A stretch of 64,000 nt of DNA, from contig NZ_RWKI01000004.1 of assembly GCF_003984645.1 (NCBI RefSeq), positions 331,078 to 395,077 on the forward strand. Reading direction: 5' to 3'. Shown here one piece after another: positions 35,176-43,412 of this stretch. Numbering within the stretch: position 1 is the stretch's first letter; every line of letters starts with the position of its first letter. Both the position numbers and the translations under genes were made by a program. The notes under the pieces were generated by a model. The model ran no database searches and was not told the DNA's origin. It saw nothing but the letters and a program-made list of their open reading frames with translations. The DNA is from Variovorax sp. MHTC-1. GTDB taxonomy: Bacteria; Pseudomonadota; Gammaproteobacteria; Burkholderiales; Burkholderiaceae_C.

Positions 35176-35936
35176 CCCGTCTGAATGTCATTCGCGAGGG
35201 CGGAGGCCCTATCGTCGTGCTGAGCCACGCGCTGGGCTGCGACCTGCACATGTGGGACGAGGTGGCGGCCGTGCTGGCCCGCGCCCACACCGTGCTGCGC
35301 TACGACCACCGCAACCACGGCGGCTCCGAGCGGGTGCCTGGCCCGTTCAGCATGCAGGCGCTGGCCGAGGATGCGGCAGCGCTGATCGAGCGCGAAGCCG
35401 AAGGCGAGCCGGTGCACTTCGTCGGCCTCTCGATGGGCGGCATGGCCGCGCAGGCGCTGGCGCCGATGTATCCGCAGCTGCTGAAGAGCATCGTGATCGC
35501 CAATTCGTCGGCGCACTATCCCGACACCGCGCCTTGGCGCACGCGCGTCGAGACCGTGCAGGCCCAGGGCGTGGCCGCGATCGCGCCGGGCGCCGTGGCG
35601 CGCTGGCTCACGCCCGCCTACATGGCCACGCCCGAGGGCGCCGAAGCCGCGCGCCGCCTGAGCGACACGCTGGTCGGCACCGATGCGGCCGGCTACATGG
35701 CAAGCTGCGGCGCGGTGAGCGCGATCGACTTCCGCGAGAGCAATCGCAGGATCGCGACGCCCGCGCTGGTGATCGCGGGCCTGCGCGACGAGGCGACGCC
35801 GCTCGCCATGTCCGAGGCGATGGTGGCCGCCATCCCCGGCGCGCGTCTCGCGACCATCGACGCGGCGCACCTGAGCGCGGTCGAGCGGCCGGTGGAATTC
35901 AGCCAGCTGTTGATCGACTTCTGGCGCAGCCTCTGA
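35172..35936 (+). CDS. pcaD: 3-oxoadipate enol-lactonase
   Basis: PcaD (254 aa) is an alpha/beta hydrolase that opens beta-ketoadipate enol-lactone to beta-ketoadipate. The nucleophile elbow GLSMGGMAAQ near residue 88, the oxyanion region VVLSHALGCDLHMWDEV, an acid in GLRDEATP and the histidine in DAAHLSAVERP form the expected triad. It is the last identifiable pca gene of the operon. The CoA-transferase, the thiolase and the ring-cleaving dioxygenase of the pathway are not in this window. Confidence 0.92.
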   Translation: MTRLNVIREGGGPIVVLSHALGCDLHMWDEVAAVLARAHTVLRYDHRNHGGSERVPGPFSMQALAEDAAALIEREAEGEPVHFVGLSMGGMAAQALAPMYPQLLKSIVIANSSAHYPDTAPWRTRVETVQAQGVAAIAPGAVARWLTPAYMATPEGAEAARRLSDTLVGTDAAGYMASCGAVSAIDFRESNRRIATPALVIAGLRDEATPLAMSEAMVAAIPGARLATIDAAHLSAVERPVEFSQLLIDFWRSL

Positions 35937-35951
35937 CGAGAAGGAACACCG

Positions 35952-36626
35952 ATGACATCCCGCCTCAAGATCGATTTCGTGTCCGACGTGTCCTGCCCCT
36001 GGTGCGCCGTCGGCCTCGGTGCGCTCGAAGCCGCGCTCGAGCGCGTGGCGCCCGAGATCAGCGCCGAGCTGCACTTCCAGCCCTTCGAGCTCAACCCGCA
36101 GATGCCGTCGGAAGGCCAGGATGCCTTCGAGCACCTGAACCAGAAATACGGTTCCTCGCGCGAGCAGCAAGCGCAGGCGCGCGAAGCGATCCGTGCGCGC
36201 GGTGCGGCGGTGGGCTTCGAGTTCCGCGAAGAAGGGCGCTCGCGCGTCTACAACACCTTCGATGCGCACCGCCTCTTGCACTGGGCTTCGCTCGAAGACG
36301 GCGTCAAGCAGGTGGCGCTCAAGAAGGCGCTGCTCAAGGCCTGCCACACCGACGGCGAGAACCCTTCCGACCCCGAACTGCTGGTGCGCCTGGCCGCCGA
36401 GGCCGGCCTCGACCCGCAACGTGCGCGTGCCATCCTGGAGAGCGAAGAGTACGCGGCGGAAACCCGCGAGCGCGAGCGCCTCTACACCGATGCCGGCATC
36501 CACTCGGTGCCCGCCATCATCATCAACAACAAGCACCTGATCTCCGGCGGCCAGCCGGTGGAAGTGTTCGAGCGCGCACTGCGGCAGATTGCCGGCGCGG
36601 AGCCGCCGGCCACGGCGCTGGCCTGA
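35952..36626 (+). CDS. DsbA-family oxidoreductase, FrnE-like
   Basis: A 224-aa cytoplasmic thioredoxin-fold protein of the DsbA/FrnE type. The active site is seen as DFVSDVSCPWCAVGL (CPWC), followed by the helical insertion and the cis-Pro region HSVPAIIINNKHLISGGQP. No signal peptide is present, so unlike DsbA it should act in the cytosol. It lies 15 bp after pcaD and has its own GAGAAGGA box, so it is probably co-transcribed. Members are thought to act as disulfide isomerases or glutathione-dependent enzymes; a catabolic role is not evident. Confidence 0.86.
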   Translation: MTSRLKIDFVSDVSCPWCAVGLGALEAALERVAPEISAELHFQPFELNPQMPSEGQDAFEHLNQKYGSSREQQAQAREAIRARGAAVGFEFREEGRSRVYNTFDAHRLLHWASLEDGVKQVALKKALLKACHTDGENPSDPELLVRLAAEAGLDPQRARAILESEEYAAETRERERLYTDAGIHSVPAIIINNKHLISGGQPVEVFERALRQIAGAEPPATALA

Positions 36627-37232
36627 GCGGGCGGCCTATACCGACTCACGAGCGTGCCGCGCGCTGCAAAGGCGCCCACGGGTCCGGCGCGGCGCGCCAC
36701 TGTGGCGGTCGGCGCCTAAGCGCCGACTCCCCTGCGATGCTCGCGCAGCCGGCCTGCCGCAGAACTCGCTGCGTTCACTTCGTTCACTCCGCTCAAACAG
36801 CTGCGGCAAGTCAGATCACGAAGCACGCCTGTCCTTCGGCAGGCGTGCGGCCGGCTGCGCTGCGCTTCTCGGCGCCACACAGGCGCGCCGCACCGGCCCC
36901 GCGGACGCCTTTGCGGGATGCGTTGCGCCGGTTTCCGGCTTCCCCAAACACCCCCGACGCCTCCTCCGCGGAAGGTGGTCTGCGGACCGGGCGACTTCTG
37001 GGGCGGCGAGGAGCGCAGCCTGGGGACGGGCGCGTGCGCAGCACGCGCTTCGTGAACTGACTCGCCGCGGCTGTTTGAGCGCAGCGCCCCGCAGGGGCGC
37101 GTAGAGTTCCGCGGCGCCGCCCTCAGGCGAGCACCGCAGCGAAGTCGGCGCAACGCGCCGACCGCCCCAGCAGGAGCCCGGGCCGCAGACCGCCTTCGGC
37201 GGCGCGCAAGGCCTGCATCACCACCATCGGCA
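36627..37232. repeat. Gene-free 606-bp region with an inverted-repeat element
   Basis: No convincing gene is present. The left arm 36756-36830 and the right arm 37041-37115 are imperfect inverted repeats (GCCGCAGAACTC against GAGTTCCGCGGC; GCTCAAACAGCTGCGG against CCGCGGCTGTTTGAGC). Smaller hairpins are inside, for example GCACGCCTG-N8-CAGGCGTGC at 36823-36848. The segment separates the catabolic operon from the convergent LysR gene and looks like a non-autonomous repeat. Confidence 0.6.
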
Positions 37233-38096
37233 TCAGGCCTTGCCCAGCATCTCGATCAGCCGCGCCAGCGCCACCGAAGGCGTGCCGCGCCAGACCAGAT
37301 GCGTGCGGTTGCTGCGGACGCGTTGCGGCAGGGCGTGCTGCTGCACGTCGGCGGTCGCGCGCAGCGCCTTCAGCACCGAGAGCGGCACGATGGCAAAGCC
37401 CGTGCCGGCCGCGACGCAGGCGATCATCGCCTGGTAGGACGAGAACTCCAGCGAGCGCGCCGGCACGATGCCGCCCTTGCCCAGCCACTGCTCCAGCAGC
37501 CGGCGGTACGAACAGCCCTGCGCGAACGCGATCAGCGTGGCGCCGGCGAGATCGCCGGGCCGCGTGACCGAGGCGATGCTGCGCGCGGTGACCAGCACCA
37601 GTTCTTCCTCGAACACCGCCAGCGTTTCCAAGCCTGACGCCGAGAAGGGCTCGGAGACGAAGGCTGCCTCGATATCGAAGGCGTCGACCTTCTTCAGCAG
37701 CGCGCCCGTGGTGCCGGTGGCCAGCTCGACCACCACGCCGGGATAGAGCTTGTGGAAGCGCGAGAGCACCGGCGCGAGCCGGCTGCCGGCCGTGCTTTCG
37801 AGCGAACCGAGCTTGAAGGTGCCGAGCGGCAGGTCGCTGCGCAGCTCGCTCTCCGCCTCGTCGGCCAGGCGCAGCAGGCGATCGGCATAGGGCAGCAGCT
37901 TGCGCCCCGCCGGCGCCAGCGCGAGCGAACGGCCCTGACGCAGGAACAGCTTGTGGCCGAGCCGCTCTTCCAGCTGCTGGATGCGGGTCGTGATGTTCGA
38001 CTGCACGCGGTGGAGCTTGCCGGCGGCGCGGATCACCCCGCCTTCGGCCACCACGGTGCGGAAGATCTCCAGCGAGTCGAGATCGATTGTTCTCAT
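37233..38096 (-). CDS. LysR-family transcriptional regulator
   Basis: A 287-aa LysR regulator: helix-turn-helix at residues 3-60 (LDSLEIFRTVVAEGGVIRAAGKLHRVQSNITTRIQQLEERLGHKLF) and a substrate-binding domain (GTFKLGSLESTAGSRLAPVL). It is divergent from an MFS gene with a 66-bp gap. The gap contains the palindrome TGAAT-A-ATTCA (38114-38124), a possible binding site. It probably regulates the MFS gene and perhaps the carboxymuconolactone-decarboxylase-like gene after it. Effector unknown. Confidence 0.88.
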   Translation of the reverse strand: MRTIDLDSLEIFRTVVAEGGVIRAAGKLHRVQSNITTRIQQLEERLGHKLFLRQGRSLALAPAGRKLLPYADRLLRLADEAESELRSDLPLGTFKLGSLESTAGSRLAPVLSRFHKLYPGVVVELATGTTGALLKKVDAFDIEAAFVSEPFSASGLETLAVFEEELVLVTARSIASVTRPGDLAGATLIAFAQGCSYRRLLEQWLGKGGIVPARSLEFSSYQAMIACVAAGTGFAIVPLSVLKALRATADVQQHALPQRVRSNRTHLVWRGTPSVALARLIEMLGKA

Positions 38097-38162
38097 ACCA
38101 AGAATGGTTGTTCTGAATAATTCATTTGTGGCGCATTCGCATTCTGCGTCTAATCACTGGCC

Positions 38163-39314
38163 ATGTCGAATGCCGCTGTCACCGCGCCGAAGCCTTCCTT
38201 CCTTGCCGTCTGCACGGCGGGCCTGCTCGCGCTGGCGATAGCGATGGGCATCGGGCGCTTCGCCTTCACGCCGATGCTGCCGCTCATGATTCGCGACGGC
38301 AGCGCCGACGTGGCGGCCGGCGGCTGGCTCGCCGCCGCCAACTACGCGGGCTACCTGCTGGGCGCACTCAGCACGGCGCGCATCCCGCTCTCGCCGCAGC
38401 GTGTCGGGCTGCTCGCGCTGGCCGCGATCGCGCTCACCACCGCGGCGATGGGCTGGACCGATTCGCTCGCGCTCTGGCTCGTGCTGCGTTTCGTGGCCGG
38501 CGTGGCGAGCGCCTGGGCGCTGGTGAGCACCAGTGTCTGGTGCCTGGCCTGGCTCGCGCGCTTCGACCGTCCCGCGGGGCCGGGCCTGCTCTACGCCGGC
38601 GTCGGCGCCGGCATCGCGCTGGCCGGCCTCTACTGCTGGCACGCCGGCGCGGCCGGCGTCGCGCCCGACGCGCTGTGGCTGCAACTGGGTGCGCTGGCGC
38701 TGGTGGGGCTGCTCGCGGTGGCCGTGCTGATGCCGCGCGGCACGGTCGCGCAGGCCTCCGCGAGTGCAACGTCCGGCGGCGCGCCCTGGGGCCTGGTCAT
38801 CTGCTACGGGATTCTCGGTTTCGGCTACATCCTGCCGGCCACCTTCCTGCCGGTGCTGGCGCGCGCGGTGGTCGACGATCCGGCCGTGTTCGGCGCTGCC
38901 TGGCCGGTGTTCGGCGCGGCGGCCGCGCTGTCGACGCTGCTCGCCAGCGTGCTGCTGGCGCGGGTCGCGCGGCGCCATGTGCTGGCCGGAAGCCATGCCT
39001 TGATGGCGCTGGGTTGCCTGCTGCCGGTGCTGCACCTGTCGGCCTCGACCGTGCTGCTGGCCGCGCTGCTGGTGGGCGGCACCTTCATGGTCGCGACCAT
39101 GGCCGGCATGCAGGAGGCGAGGGCGCGCACCGTGGGCGACCCGACCCGCGCCCTTGGCCGCATGACCGCGGCCTTCGCCATCGGCCAGATGGCCGGGCCG
39201 GTGCTCTCGTCCGCGCTGAGCGGCAGCGCACAAGGCTTCGGCGGCCTCTTCATCGCGCTGGCCGTCGGTGCCGTCGCGCTGCTCGGCAGTGCGTGGTGGC
39301 TGCTGCGCGCATGA
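38163..39314 (+). CDS. YbfB/YjiJ-family MFS transporter
   Basis: A 383-aa membrane protein with about twelve helices. It shows the YbfB/YjiJ pattern GIGRFAFTPMLPLMIRDG near the N-terminus and AGYLLGALSTARI at helix 2. No substrate is established for this family. It is divergent from the LysR gene and 41 bp upstream of the decarboxylase-like gene, so a regulator, transporter and enzyme module is likely. Confidence 0.85.
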   Translation: MSNAAVTAPKPSFLAVCTAGLLALAIAMGIGRFAFTPMLPLMIRDGSADVAAGGWLAAANYAGYLLGALSTARIPLSPQRVGLLALAAIALTTAAMGWTDSLALWLVLRFVAGVASAWALVSTSVWCLAWLARFDRPAGPGLLYAGVGAGIALAGLYCWHAGAAGVAPDALWLQLGALALVGLLAVAVLMPRGTVAQASASATSGGAPWGLVICYGILGFGYILPATFLPVLARAVVDDPAVFGAAWPVFGAAAALSTLLASVLLARVARRHVLAGSHALMALGCLLPVLHLSASTVLLAALLVGGTFMVATMAGMQEARARTVGDPTRALGRMTAAFAIGQMAGPVLSSALSGSAQGFGGLFIALAVGAVALLGSAWWLLRA

Positions 39315-39355
39315 TTCCCGTCTCTGTTTCTCTCCATTGAAAAAAGGAACCGTTC

Positions 39356-39949
39356 ATGTTCGAACAAGGCCATACCCGTCCCTGGACCGAGCGCCTGCCG
39401 ATGCCGGCAGCCGACGCGATGTCGCAGGCGCAGCGCGCCGCCGCCCAGGCGCTGATCGACGGTCCGCGCAAGGCGGTCTTCGGGCCCTTCGTCCCCTTGC
39501 TGCAAAGCCCGGTGCTGATGGAACGCATCGGCAGCCTCGGCGAGTATCTGCGCTTCGACAGCCAGCTCAATGTGCGCGTGCGCGAGCTCGTGACCTGCGC
39601 GGTCGCGCGCCACGTGGGCAACCAGTTCGAGTGGGTGCTGCATGCGCCGGCCGCGGTCAAGGCCGGCGTGAGCGCCGACGCCATCGAAGCGCTGCGCCTC
39701 GGCCGGCGCGCGGCACCGTTGGCGGAGGACGAACAGCTTGCGCTCGATCTCGCGCTGGAGCTGCTGCACCACCACGGCGTGAGCGAGCCGACCTACGCCG
39801 CGGCGGAGGCCCGCTTCGGCAAGCCGGCGGTCGTCGAGCTCAGCGCGCTGGTGGGCTATTTCGCGATGGTCTGCTGGGTGATGAACGTGGCGCACACGCC
39901 GGTCAAGGGCGCCGAGGGACAGCCGGGGCTGGAGGCCTTCCCGCTCTAG
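39356..39949 (+). CDS. Carboxymuconolactone decarboxylase-family protein
   Basis: A 197-aa helical protein of the CMD/AhpD superfamily. The family core is LRFDSQLNVRVRELVTCAVARHVGNQFEWVLHAPAAVKAGVSADAIEAL. The CxxC pair of peroxidase-type AhpD proteins is absent, so a redox role is unlikely. It is clearly different from true PcaC at 34753 and is probably a lactone decarboxylase-like or unrelated hydrolytic enzyme. An AAAAAAGGAAC box precedes the start. Confidence 0.78.
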   Translation: MFEQGHTRPWTERLPMPAADAMSQAQRAAAQALIDGPRKAVFGPFVPLLQSPVLMERIGSLGEYLRFDSQLNVRVRELVTCAVARHVGNQFEWVLHAPAAVKAGVSADAIEALRLGRRAAPLAEDEQLALDLALELLHHHGVSEPTYAAAEARFGKPAVVELSALVGYFAMVCWVMNVAHTPVKGAEGQPGLEAFPL

Positions 39950-39997
39950 GCCTTGCCTCAACTGATCTCTTTATGGCGTTCAAGTCGATGAAAATAA

Positions 39998-40032
39998 ATC
40001 GCTTTTAGAAACGGGTGCCCGCTTCGAAAATC
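39998..40032 (+). promoter_or_regulatory. Two-part motif upstream of the orphan binding-protein gene
   Basis: ATCGCTTTTAGAAA, then 10 nt, then CTTCGAAAATC, ends 31 bp before the ATG. The same two blocks with the same 10-nt gap and one base change occur at 41909-41943, 27 bp before the aminotransferase gene. Each is AT-rich in GC-rich surroundings. The site is probably bound by the LysR-type protein encoded between the two genes. Confidence 0.6.
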
Positions 40033-40063
40033 TGCCGCAACGCAACCTTCTCGAAAGCTCCCG

Positions 40064-40957
40064 ATGAAATTTCGACTCTCACTGACCTTGGGCCTCTGCG
40101 CCGCGCTGCTGTGCTCGACCGCGCTGGCCCAAAGCGACACGCTGAGCAAGATCAAGGCGAGCGGAAGCATCTCGATCGGCGGCCGCGACAGCCAGATTCC
40201 GTTCTCGTACAAGCCTACCGGCGGCGGCGATCCGGTCGGTTTCACCAACGACATCTGCCTGAAGATCGTGGAGGCGATCAAGGCCAGGCTCGGCATGCCC
40301 AACCTGGAAGTGCGCTACACGATCCTGACCTCGACCAACCGCATTCCGCTGTTGACCAACGGCACCGTCGACCTCGACTGCGCGACCACCACGAACACGG
40401 TCCAGCGGCAGCAGCAGGTGGCCTTTGCGCCGAGTCATTTCGTCACCAGCATCACCGCCGCGGTGAAAAAAAATTCGGGCATCAATTCGTTGGGCGAGCT
40501 GAACGGCAAGACGGTCTCGACGGTCGCCGGCAGCACCGGGGTCCAGCTTCTGCGTGCCTATCGCAAGTCCGGAAACATCGAGGTCGAAGAAGTCGCGGCG
40601 AAGGACACGGCGGACGGATTCCTGCTCCTCGCCTCCGACCGCACGGCCGCCTACATCCTCGACGACGTGCAGCTCGCTGGCCTGATCGCCACTTCCCCGA
40701 AACCGGGCGACTTCAAGATCCTCACCTCGGAGTCGCTGCGCCAGGAGCCCTACGGCATCATGTACCGCAAGGACGACCCGCAGCTCAAGGAACTCGTGGA
40801 CAAGACGGTGACCGATCTGATGAAGTCGGGCGCCATCGAGCAGATCTATGCCAAGTGGTTCATGAAGCCGATCCCGCCGACCAATGCGAACCTGAACTTT
40901 CCGATGACCGAGGCGGTGAAGGAGATCTACAAGAACCCCAACAACAAGGGCGTGTGA
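40064..40957 (+). CDS. Amino-acid ABC transporter-type periplasmic binding protein (orphan)
   Basis: A 297-aa periplasmic binding protein of the GltI/glutamate-aspartate type (SBP_bac_3). The signal peptide is residues 1-22 (MKFRLSLTLGLCAALLCSTALA), and the mature domain has GSISIGGRDSQIPFSYKPTGG, DLDCATTTNTVQRQQQVAFAP and YGIMYRKDDPQLKELVD. No permease or ATPase gene is adjacent, so it must use components encoded elsewhere or serve another purpose. It converges with the LysR gene and shares an upstream motif with the aminotransferase gene beyond it. Confidence 0.87.
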   Translation: MKFRLSLTLGLCAALLCSTALAQSDTLSKIKASGSISIGGRDSQIPFSYKPTGGGDPVGFTNDICLKIVEAIKARLGMPNLEVRYTILTSTNRIPLLTNGTVDLDCATTTNTVQRQQQVAFAPSHFVTSITAAVKKNSGINSLGELNGKTVSTVAGSTGVQLLRAYRKSGNIEVEEVAAKDTADGFLLLASDRTAAYILDDVQLAGLIATSPKPGDFKILTSESLRQEPYGIMYRKDDPQLKELVDKTVTDLMKSGAIEQIYAKWFMKPIPPTNANLNFPMTEAVKEIYKNPNNKGV

Positions 40958-40960
40958 ACC

Positions 40961-41869
40961 TCATCCCTTGACGGCCTGAAACATCCGGGTGAAGTCGCAG
41001 CACGACTGGGCCAGCATGATGATCGACGCCAGCAACGAACTCCGGTGCTCTCCCTTGTACATCGCGACGTAGGTGACGGGCGGAAGGGCGGGCGTCACCT
41101 TGATGAGCGCCAGCGATCCTTCTTCCAGCATCTGGCTCACCGCTTCCTTCGGCAGGTAGCTCACGCCGAGGCCGGAGATCGTCAATCCGATCAAGGCCAC
41201 CAGGTTGTGGATGACGATGGGGTTCGAAGGCTGGACCCCCAGATCCTTCATCCAGCTGTCGTAGAGCAGACCCGTCCCGGACTTGACGCCCTGGAGCAGC
41301 ATTCGGTGGCTCGCCAGTTCGTGCAGGCGGATCGGCTTGCCGCTCTTGACCAGGCCCGGCTTGCACATCCAGGCGCTTTCGACCTTGCCGATCGCCTTCT
41401 TGGGAATCCGCGTATCGGCGAAGGCATCGGGCACGACGATCAGGTCCAGTTCGTCTGCCAGCACCTTCTCGCGCAGGTTGACGCTGCTGTCCACGTCCGG
41501 CTCGAGGGTGACCTTGGGGTAGTGCTCCTGGATCAGCTCGACCCAGCGCGGCAGCCAGGTCATCGCCGTGAGCTCGGTGACGCCGATGCGAACGCGGCGT
41601 TCGATCACGTCGATGCGGCTGAACTGCTCGACGGCGGCATCGCGCTGATCGAGCAGCTTCCTGGCCAGCACGAACATCTCCTCGCCCTTGTCGGTGAGAC
41701 GCGCGGAGCGCTGGCTGCGATCGAACAGCTCGGTGTCGAACACCATCTCGAGCTCGTGGACCCGCTTGGACACCGCCGATTGCGAGGTGTGCAGCTTGTG
41801 GGCGGCCAGCGCGAAGCTGCCGAGCTCGCCGATCCAGTACAGCGCCTCGAGCTGCTTGAAAGTCATCAT
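40961..41869 (-). CDS. LysR-family transcriptional regulator
   Basis: A ~302-aa LysR regulator with helix-turn-helix MTFKQLEALYWIGELGSFALAAHKLHTSQSAVSKRVHELEMVF and an effector domain beginning RRVRIGVTELTAMTWLPRWV. The ATG at 41869 has GAGG at 7 nt; another ATG seven codons upstream (41890) lacks such a box. It is divergent from the class V aminotransferase gene and convergent with the binding-protein gene. The repeated two-part motif before each of those genes is its most likely target. Confidence 0.88.
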   Translation of the reverse strand: MMTFKQLEALYWIGELGSFALAAHKLHTSQSAVSKRVHELEMVFDTELFDRSQRSARLTDKGEEMFVLARKLLDQRDAAVEQFSRIDVIERRVRIGVTELTAMTWLPRWVELIQEHYPKVTLEPDVDSSVNLREKVLADELDLIVVPDAFADTRIPKKAIGKVESAWMCKPGLVKSGKPIRLHELASHRMLLQGVKSGTGLLYDSWMKDLGVQPSNPIVIHNLVALIGLTISGLGVSYLPKEAVSQMLEEGSLALIKVTPALPPVTYVAMYKGEHRSSLLASIIMLAQSCCDFTRMFQAVKG

Positions 41870-41908
41870 GGTCGGGCCTCTTTTTCTCATCGAGTCAAAT
41901 CGAAAAAT

Positions 41909-41943
41909 ATCGCTTTTGGAAATCTTTTACCACTTCGAAAATC
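41909..41943 (+). promoter_or_regulatory. Two-part motif upstream of the aminotransferase gene
   Basis: ATCGCTTTTGGAAA, 10 nt, CTTCGAAAATC lies in the 101-bp divergent gap between the LysR gene and the aminotransferase gene. It differs from the site at 39998-40032 by one base in the blocks, with the same spacing and nearly the same distance to the start codon. The placement suggests both activation of the enzyme gene and autoregulation. Confidence 0.6.
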
Positions 41944-41970
41944 GGCGCTGCCGAACCATGGAACAACCCG

Positions 41971-43272
41971 ATGAACATCGCTGAAGGCGAACTCTTTTCC
42001 GGCGCTTTGATGAAGGAGGTGAAGAGCCGCTTCCACTACGTCGACCACGACATGAACGGCCGCGAGCGTCTCTTCTTCGACAACGCGGGCGGGTCGTTCC
42101 GATTGAAGGCTGCCGTCGATCAGTTCGCCCGCATCGACGCCTTGCCTGATTGCCCGGAGCGCATCCACGAACTCGCGGTCTTTCTGCAGCAGGTCCAGGC
42201 CAGGGGAACGGAAGACCTTCGCACGATCCTGAATGCCAGGGGCGGCAGCGTCTACGCCTCTCTCACGGCCTCGGGGGGGATGTTCGACATGGTCCGCGCG
42301 GTGGCCGAGAACGTTCGCGGCACGAACATGGTGACCACCGTGCTCGAGCATCCCTCCTCTTTCGACGCCATGTCCCTCTACGCCGAGCGCACGGGCAAGG
42401 AGCTGCGGGTCGCGAAGTCGAACCCGGCCACCGGCGGGATCGATGTGGAAGAGATCGTCGGCCTGGTCGACGAGAACACCTCCTTGCTGAGCGTGATCTA
42501 TGCGTCCAACATCTCCGGCGCCAAGCTCGACATTCACGAGATCGTGAAGCAGGCGCGCGCCATCAAGCCGGACCTGTACGTCGTCGTGGATGCGGTGCAG
42601 CACGCGCCGCACGGCCTGATCGATCTGCAGCGGACGCCGGTGGACGGCATCAATATCGCGCCCTACAAATTCTTCGGCTGCAGGGGATCCGGCATGTCGT
42701 GGCTGTCGGAGCGCGCCTCCGTTCTGCCGCACCACAAGCTGGCCGGCAAGAAGAAGGACTTCTGGGACCTGGGCAGCGCCGCACCCTGGCAGTTCGCCGT
42801 CGTGACCGAGATCGTGAACTACGTGTGCTGGCTCGGCAGCCGCTTCGTCGCGAGCGACAACCGGCGCACCCTGTTCGCGAGCGGCATTCAGCGAATCGAA
42901 CTGCACGAACGCGCGCTGCTCGCGCGCATGCTCGACGGCAGCGAGGGCATCGCCGGCCTTCGGCGGATGCAGGGCGTGAGGGTATTCCTCGACCACGAAG
43001 ACCTGACGAAGCGCGACCTGATCCTGGCCATCGGCATCGAGCATCTCGAGCACGCCCAGGCCGTGCGCGAGTACGAGAAGCGCGGGGTCATCGTCTATGA
43101 ACGCGTCGCCAGCAGCCTGTACTCGAAGCGGATGCTGCATTCCTTCGGCCTCGAAGGGGCCGTGCGCGTTTCGCCGCTGCATTGCAATTCGGCGGCGGAC
43201 ATCGACCGCTTCCTGAAAGTCACCCGCGAGATCAGCGAAGAATTTGGCCGGGTTCGCGCAGGTCTTGCCTAG
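41971..43272 (+). CDS. Class V aminotransferase / cysteine desulfurase-like PLP enzyme
   Basis: A 433-aa fold-type I PLP enzyme of the aminotransferase class V (NifS/CsdA, isopenicillin-N-epimerase-like) family. RLFFDNAGGSFRLKAAV is the family's N-terminal strand and loop. YVVVDAVQHAPHGLIDLQ holds the PLP-binding Asp and His, and INIAPYKFFGCRGSGMSWL contains the Schiff-base lysine. No conserved cysteine loop for desulfurase activity is evident, so a lyase, epimerase or aminotransferase acting on an amino acid is more likely. The LysR and binding-protein neighbours suggest use of an imported amino-acid-like compound. Confidence 0.82.
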   Translation: MNIAEGELFSGALMKEVKSRFHYVDHDMNGRERLFFDNAGGSFRLKAAVDQFARIDALPDCPERIHELAVFLQQVQARGTEDLRTILNARGGSVYASLTASGGMFDMVRAVAENVRGTNMVTTVLEHPSSFDAMSLYAERTGKELRVAKSNPATGGIDVEEIVGLVDENTSLLSVIYASNISGAKLDIHEIVKQARAIKPDLYVVVDAVQHAPHGLIDLQRTPVDGINIAPYKFFGCRGSGMSWLSERASVLPHHKLAGKKKDFWDLGSAAPWQFAVVTEIVNYVCWLGSRFVASDNRRTLFASGIQRIELHERALLARMLDGSEGIAGLRRMQGVRVFLDHEDLTKRDLILAIGIEHLEHAQAVREYEKRGVIVYERVASSLYSKRMLHSFGLEGAVRVSPLHCNSAADIDRFLKVTREISEEFGRVRAGLA

Positions 43273-43412
43273 GCACAGCGGCGGCCTGCCGCGGGCCAGG
43301 GTCCGGCAAACCCGACCCTAGACCTCGGCGTTCACAGGACGTTACCAGTGCGGTGGCTGCCGCGGGGCGCGAAATGGCGTCCAATGACGGGGCTCATGAA
43401 AGGAGATGCTCC

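Noticed and set aside
36651..37060. Open frames in the 36.6-37.2 kb gap as a small gene
   Set aside because: Composition is low-complexity, several frames are open in both directions, and the region is an inverted repeat.
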